Positions 6,064-9,450 of a DNA stretch of 9,450 nt are shown here, one piece after another; positions within the stretch are counted from its first letter, which is position 1; the number at the start of each line of letters is the position of its first letter. The notes beneath the pieces are model-generated. The model searched no databases. It was not told the DNA's origin and saw nothing but the letters and a program-made list of their open reading frames with translations. Where the stretch lies: NCBI GenBank assembly GCA_937901265.1, contig CALCHA010000267.1, forward strand, positions 1-9,450. The letters are read 5' to 3'. A program made the position numbers and the translations under genes. This stretch comes from an uncultured Phycisphaerales bacterium. Lineage in GTDB: Bacteria > Planctomycetota > Phycisphaerae > WQYP01.

Positions 6064-6645
6064 ATGGCACGCAACAAAGATGTTCTGACCACCGGCGAAG
6101 TGGCACGCATTTGCAAGGTCGCCCCGCGAACCGTGACCAAATGGTTCGACTCCGGCCAGCTGCACGGCTACCGCATCCCCGGCTCCAAAGACCGCCGCAT
6201 CCCTGTCTCCCAGCTCATGCGCTTCATGCGACAAAACAATATGCCCCTCGACGGCATGCTCCACTTCACCAAGACCCGCGTCCTCATCGTCGATGATGAA
6301 TCGGAAATCGTCGACATGCTCCGCGATCTCCTCGGCGAGCATCCCACCTACGACGTGCACACCGCCAACACCGGCTTCCAGGCCGGCCTCAATGCCGAGA
6401 AGGTCAAGCCCCATGTGATCCTCCTCGACATCAACCTCGGCGACGTCAATGGACGCGACGTCTGCAAGGCGATCCGCATGAACCCCGACCTCCAGATGAC
6501 CAAGGTCGTCGCCATGTCCGGCCACCTCACCGAAGATGAGGGCCAGGGGTTGATGCGCGAAGGCTTCGACGGCTTCCTGAAAAAGCCCTTCTCCATGCAA
6601 CAGGTCGTTCAGACCATTGAGGATGCGGTCGCGGTCGTCTACTGA
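6064..6645 (+). CDS. Response regulator with N-terminal excisionase-type HTH and C-terminal receiver domain
   Basis: This 193-residue protein is probably a cytoplasmic DNA-binding response regulator. Residues 9-60 form an excisionase/MerR-type helix-turn-helix with the signature TTGEVARICKVAPRTVTKWF and the wing GYRIPGSKDRRIP. Residues 71-192 form a receiver (REC) domain: acidic pair Asp77-Asp78 in LIVDDE, phosphate acceptor Asp122 in LLDINLG, Ser152 in AMSG and Lys174 in FLKKPF. All switch residues are present, so it should be phosphorylated by a histidine kinase, which is not in the window. The HTH-first order is the reverse of OmpR or NarL types. I chose ATG 6064, with AGGAGG at 6047-6052 and a purine-rich GAGAGAG closer in; a GTG at 6031 would add 11 residues ahead of the Shine-Dalgarno. 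The gene is divergent from nirA and is followed after 74 nt by a lipoprotein gene. Its targets are unknown. Confidence 0.9.
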   Translation: MARNKDVLTTGEVARICKVAPRTVTKWFDSGQLHGYRIPGSKDRRIPVSQLMRFMRQNNMPLDGMLHFTKTRVLIVDDESEIVDMLRDLLGEHPTYDVHTANTGFQAGLNAEKVKPHVILLDINLGDVNGRDVCKAIRMNPDLQMTKVVAMSGHLTEDEGQGLMREGFDGFLKKPFSMQQVVQTIEDAVAVVY

Positions 6646-6650
6646 TGGCC

Positions 6651-6677
6651 TGCCGCAATCCCACCCGCCTTGCGGCA
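6651..6677 (+). promoter_or_regulatory. Hairpin just after the response regulator gene
   Basis: TGCCGCAA (6651-6658) and TTGCGGCA (6670-6677) form a perfect 8-bp stem with an 11-nt loop, starting 5 nt after the regulator's stop. There is no T-run after it, so it is a poor Rho-independent terminator, though it could stabilise or partly end the message. Its core 7-mers also occur in the inverted repeat upstream of nirA, in the opposite order. It ends 42 nt before the lipoprotein start codon. Confidence 0.5.
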
Positions 6678-6719
6678 ACGTAGTGCTGACGATGACCGCA
6701 CACGCAAGGACGCTCCCCC

Positions 6720-7658
6720 ATGCCGCGCACTTTTCACCTCGCCGCCCTTGCGATTCCCCTGGTGCTGCTCGCCGCCTGTGTCGACCATGGTCCGCGAAAC
6801 GGTCAGGTCGTCAAGCGAGGAACGAAGGCCCTCCCCGCCGCCGACACTTCCGACGAGCAAATCCAGCGGCTCAACATCCGCGCACGCAAGATGCCCTTGC
6901 TCACCGCACAGGCGCCCATGGGCGGCGTGACCGTACGCTACCTCGACGACGATCGAAAGCCGCACAAGGACAACGTCGATGGCCGCCTCTGGGTTCAGCA
7001 GCACTTCGACGCTCATCCCCCCACCGCCGATGTCGTTTTTTACGGCCGCATCTCCGGACAGGAAATCCTGCAGGCCGGCAAAAACGATAAGACCTGGTGG
7101 TGCATCCTTCATCCCAACGGCAACCACGCCTGGACCGGCGACGTCAAACGACTTTCCGCGGATGGAGCGGCGCAATCCACCATTCTCCGCGCCGATCGCG
7201 TGCTCGACGTCCTCGCGATCACGCTCATCGAGCCCGATCCCTCGGTGAAGATCACGCTCGACTGCACGCCCGATCGCAAAGCAAATCGTCTGCAGTTCCG
7301 CCGCCTCACGCCCTCCGGCGGCAGCCAGCCGCCCACCCCCATTCTGGAACGCGAAATCCTCATCGACCGCGCCTCGGGCCAACCCACCGATGTGACGCTC
7401 TTTCAGCCCGATGGCCAGCCGCTGGTCCACGCCCGGCTCGACACCTATCGGCCCGTCGATTTCGACAATCCCGGGGACGCCCCCCCAGATGGCGAATCCC
7501 CGCTCATGCCGCACCACGTCATCCTCGACTACCCCGCCGCGAAATCGAGCATCGAGATGAACTTCAACGACGTCTCCGTGCCCCGGAAAATCAATCCCGC
7601 GGTGTTCGAGACGCCCGACTGGGACGATCTCGACATCAAGCCCGAGATCCTGCAATAG
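6720..7658 (+). CDS. Lipoprotein, possible LolA/LolB-like fold
   Basis: This 312-residue protein begins with a lipoprotein signal peptide: short basic start, hydrophobic stretch 7-19, and lipobox LAAC with Cys20 as the lipidated residue. Asp is not at +2, so by the general rule it would be sorted away from the inner membrane. The middle has beta-strand-like alternation and WWCILHPNGN (126-135). The C-terminal half (about 176-300) reads like the LolA/LolB half-barrel, in particular ILIDRASGQPTDVTLFQ, then HHVILDYP, SSIEMNFNDVSV and INPAVFETPDW, where known members have a strand pair ending in a P-x-x-x-F. That resemblance is from memory of the family and is moderate. It might bind a lipid or another lipoprotein at the cell envelope. 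ATG 6720 has AAGGA 9 nt upstream. The gene may be co-transcribed with the response regulator and converges on the M32 gene with a 3-nt gap. Confidence 0.8.
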   Translation: MPRTFHLAALAIPLVLLAACVDHGPRNGQVVKRGTKALPAADTSDEQIQRLNIRARKMPLLTAQAPMGGVTVRYLDDDRKPHKDNVDGRLWVQQHFDAHPPTADVVFYGRISGQEILQAGKNDKTWWCILHPNGNHAWTGDVKRLSADGAAQSTILRADRVLDVLAITLIEPDPSVKITLDCTPDRKANRLQFRRLTPSGGSQPPTPILEREILIDRASGQPTDVTLFQPDGQPLVHARLDTYRPVDFDNPGDAPPDGESPLMPHHVILDYPAAKSSIEMNFNDVSVPRKINPAVFETPDWDDLDIKPEILQ

Positions 7659-7661
7659 CCC

Positions 7662-9164
7662 TCACAGGCCATAGACCCGTTTGAACTTGCTCTGCAAGTA
7701 GCCGACGTAGGGCGCCAGCGTCATCGGCTTGCCGGTGGCACGCTGCACCAGCTCGTCGGGCGTGTAACGCCGGCCATGCTGATGCACGTTCACGCGCAAC
7801 CACTCATACAACGCACTGAAACGCCCGGCACGAAGGTCCGTCCTGATCGTGGGCACCGCCGCGAGCGCCGCTTCGAAAAACTGCGCGGACAAAATGTTCC
7901 CCAGCGTGTAGGTCGGAAAATACCCCATGCCCCCGCCCGACCAGTGCACATCCTGCAGAATGCCTTCGCGATTCGTCGGCGGCTCGATACCCAGCGACTC
8001 GCGCATCTTCTGCCGCCACGCGCCGGGGGCGTCTTTCACCGACAGCCGCCCGTTGAGCAGGTCCTGTTCCATCTCGTACCGCAAAATGATGTGCAGGTTG
8101 TACGTGACTTCATCCGCCTCCACGCGGATAAACGACGGGCTGACCTTGTTGATGGCCTTGTAGAACAGGTCGCGCGGCACGCTGCCCAATTGCCGCGGAA
8201 AGGCCGCCTGTGCCTCGGGATAGTAACGCTCCCAGAATTCGCCGCTGCGACCCACCATGTTTTCCCAGAGGCGCGACTGGCTTTCGTGGATCCCCAGCGA
8301 GACGCCGCCGCCGAGGGGCGTGGCTTCGTAGGCGGGATCGATGTTGAGCTCATAAAAGGCGTGCCCCATCTCGTGGAGGCAGCCGAAAAGCGAGCCGGGC
8401 ATCCAGTTGCGTTCATAGCGCGTGGTGATGCGGACATCGTTGGGGGAGAAGTTGGTGCAGAAGGGGTGGACGGAGGCATCGAGCCGGCCGCGGTCCCAGG
8501 GAAAGCCGCAGGCGGTGAGAATTTTGCGCCCGAATTCCTGTTGCGCCCCCTCGTCGTAGTCGCGCGTGAGCAGCTCATCCGAAACCCGGTCCGAGACGGT
8601 TTGGATGGCGGCCACCAAAGGCACCGTTTCGCGTTTCAGCTCCGCAAAAAGCGGATCCAGCGCGGCGGCCGTCATCCCCTCTTCGTAATCATCCAGCAGC
8701 GCATCGTAAATCGGCACGCCCGGCATCACCGCCGCGGCATATTCCTTCTTCAGGGCGATGATCTTTTCCAGCCAGGGGGCAAACCGCGCGTAGTCATCAT
8801 CCGCCCGCGCTCCCGCCCAGGCCTCTTCGCCCAACGCACAGGTCTCGGTCATCCGCACCACCAGATCGGTGGGCACCCTGGCGGCCTTGTCCATGCCGCG
8901 CCGGGCGACGCGAAGCATCGCCCGCTGTGCCGAATCCTCCGCATGCTCGCCGCGCGCCTCTTCCGCTGCCGCAAGAAGGTCCTGCGTCTGCGTGCTCACC
9001 ACCAGCTCATGCTCCAGCTTCGCCAGCGTGCCGAGCTGCCGCGAACGCGCCTCCGCGCCGCCGTGCGGCATGTAGGTGCGCTGGTCCCAGTTGAGCACGG
9101 CGTTGGCCATCCCGAGGTGGTAGGCGTCGGCCATGCGGGCGAGAAAAGCATCGAGGGCGGACAT
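7662..9164 (-). CDS. M32 family metallocarboxypeptidase (Taq type)
   Basis: This 500-residue protein matches the M32 carboxypeptidase family (Thermus aquaticus and Pyrococcus enzymes) in length and motifs. The zinc site is HEMGH at 264-268, with Glu265 as the general base and Glu294 in IHESQSR as the third ligand. DVRITTR (243-249) and GYFPTYTLGN (414-423) are the other family signatures, used for substrate binding. It is expected to be a cytoplasmic, dimeric, broad-specificity enzyme removing C-terminal residues from peptides; no signal peptide is present. The start is clear: AGGAG ends 6 nt before ATG 9164. It follows the NhaR-like gene by 63 nt and may share its transcript, but a TATAAT box in the gap suggests its own promoter. 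Codon style alternates in blocks: the middle third (about 8530-8280) prefers C-ending codons, the flanks G-ending. Confidence 0.95.
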   Translation of the reverse strand: MSALDAFLARMADAYHLGMANAVLNWDQRTYMPHGGAEARSRQLGTLAKLEHELVVSTQTQDLLAAAEEARGEHAEDSAQRAMLRVARRGMDKAARVPTDLVVRMTETCALGEEAWAGARADDDYARFAPWLEKIIALKKEYAAAVMPGVPIYDALLDDYEEGMTAAALDPLFAELKRETVPLVAAIQTVSDRVSDELLTRDYDEGAQQEFGRKILTACGFPWDRGRLDASVHPFCTNFSPNDVRITTRYERNWMPGSLFGCLHEMGHAFYELNIDPAYEATPLGGGVSLGIHESQSRLWENMVGRSGEFWERYYPEAQAAFPRQLGSVPRDLFYKAINKVSPSFIRVEADEVTYNLHIILRYEMEQDLLNGRLSVKDAPGAWRQKMRESLGIEPPTNREGILQDVHWSGGGMGYFPTYTLGNILSAQFFEAALAAVPTIRTDLRAGRFSALYEWLRVNVHQHGRRYTPDELVQRATGKPMTLAPYVGYLQSKFKRVYGL

Positions 9165-9213
9165 CCAAATCTCCTGAGCGAAATGCGCGGCAGCGCCGGT
9201 CTTTTATCCCGCC

Positions 9214-9219
9214 ATTATA
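9214..9219 (-). promoter_or_regulatory. Candidate -10 box for the M32 peptidase gene
   Basis: TATAAT reads on the reverse strand at 9219-9214, inside the 63-nt gap between the NhaR-like gene and the peptidase. Transcription would start near 9207, giving a leader of about 40 nt. No good -35 hexamer is seen 16-18 nt upstream, where the end of the NhaR-like gene lies. The match could be chance, but AT-rich sequence is scarce here. Confidence 0.4.
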
Positions 9220-9227
9220 ACCCTCCT

Positions 9228-9450
9228 TCACCGGAAGAAATCCTCCCGGGCCGCCGTGCAGATCGCCACGACCGCCGGGTGCTTCAGCTTGCGCTCGGGG
9301 CTGATGGCGTAAAAACGCTCGCGAACCCCATCGAGCCGCCCCACGACCTTGACCGCATTCTGCCGACAAATCTCCTCCTCCACCAGCGCCGAGGCTGCGA
9401 ACAGCGCCCGCCCCGTCTGGCCAAAGGCCTGCAGCAGCGCCGCATCTTCA
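9228..9450 (-). CDS. nhaR: NhaR-like LysR-family transcriptional regulator, C-terminal part
   Basis: Only the last 73 residues and the stop (TGA at 9230-9228) are in the window; the gene continues past the right edge. The segment GRLDGVRERFYAISPERKL followed by KHPAVVAICTAAREDFF is characteristic of the C-terminus of NhaR-type LysR regulators, in which a GR-x-x-x-VRERFYAIS-x-ER-x-x-HPAV string is conserved. NhaR in Escherichia coli activates the Na+/H+ antiporter gene nhaA in response to sodium. Many distant NhaR-like proteins have unknown targets, so the role here is not fixed. The DNA-binding domain lies outside the window. The stop codon is followed at once by AGGAGG and the peptidase promoter region. 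Confidence 0.75.
   Translation of the reverse strand, partial: EDAALLQAFGQTGRALFAASALVEEEICRQNAVKVVGRLDGVRERFYAISPERKLKHPAVVAICTAAREDFFR

Noticed and set aside
5713..6678. 321-codon reverse frame opposite the response regulator
   Set aside because: It runs opposite both the receiver domain and the intergenic region and lacks any domain signature.
6639..7655. 338-codon reverse frame opposite the lipoprotein gene
   Set aside because: No motif and no ribosome site; composition is that of an antisense shadow, while the forward frame has a lipobox and a Shine-Dalgarno.
1..9450. Defence island, mobile element or phage region
   Set aside because: The Uma2 nuclease-like protein and the excisionase-type HTH could suggest one, but there is no integrase, transposase, terminal repeat, attachment site or known defence gene, and the HTH is fused to a receiver domain.

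Overview
The window looks like ordinary chromosome from a GC-rich bacterium, most likely a planctomycete (Planctomycetota, possibly Phycisphaerae). The main clue is the start of the first protein, which carries the LEPR-xLL-type motif typical of planctomycete surface and secreted proteins. An excisionase-type HTH placed in front of a receiver domain and a Uma2 nuclease also fit that phylum. This is inference from protein style; no rRNA or other taxonomic marker is present.

Layout, left to right. A secreted subtilisin-like (S8) protease with a complete catalytic set and a tail of about five repeats runs forward (106-2730). It meets, tail to tail with only 3 nt between stop codons, a reverse-strand block: a Uma2-family PD-(D/E)XK protein (2734-3303), a ribonuclease HI-type protein (3341-3823) and a NirA-family siroheme/4Fe-4S nitrite or sulfite reductase (3880-5610). 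The reductase and RNase H genes lie close enough to be co-transcribed. The Uma2 gene appears to have its own extended -10 promoter with a very short leader.

A gap of about 450 nt (5611-6063) separates nirA from a forward-strand response regulator (6064-6645) with an N-terminal excisionase/MerR-type HTH and a C-terminal receiver domain. The gap holds a 9-bp inverted repeat just upstream of nirA, a pyrimidine-rich stretch, and a sequence complementary to the regulator's Shine-Dalgarno. The regulator is followed after 74 nt, which include a hairpin, by a lipoprotein resembling the LolA/LolB fold (6720-7658). That gene converges, again with a 3-nt gap, on an M32 (Taq-type) metallocarboxypeptidase (7662-9164, reverse). 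Upstream of the peptidase on the same strand is the C-terminal end of an NhaR-like LysR-family regulator (9228 to the window edge).

No tRNA, rRNA, CRISPR array, insertion sequence or phage gene was seen, and the genes do not form one obvious pathway. The points most worth a second look are the TGCGGCA/TGCCGCA inverted repeats on both sides of the HTH-receiver regulator, the HTH-first architecture of that regulator, the repeat-bearing protease with a variant LEPR-like start and no recognisable prodomain, and the switch from C-ending to G-ending codons inside the protease gene.
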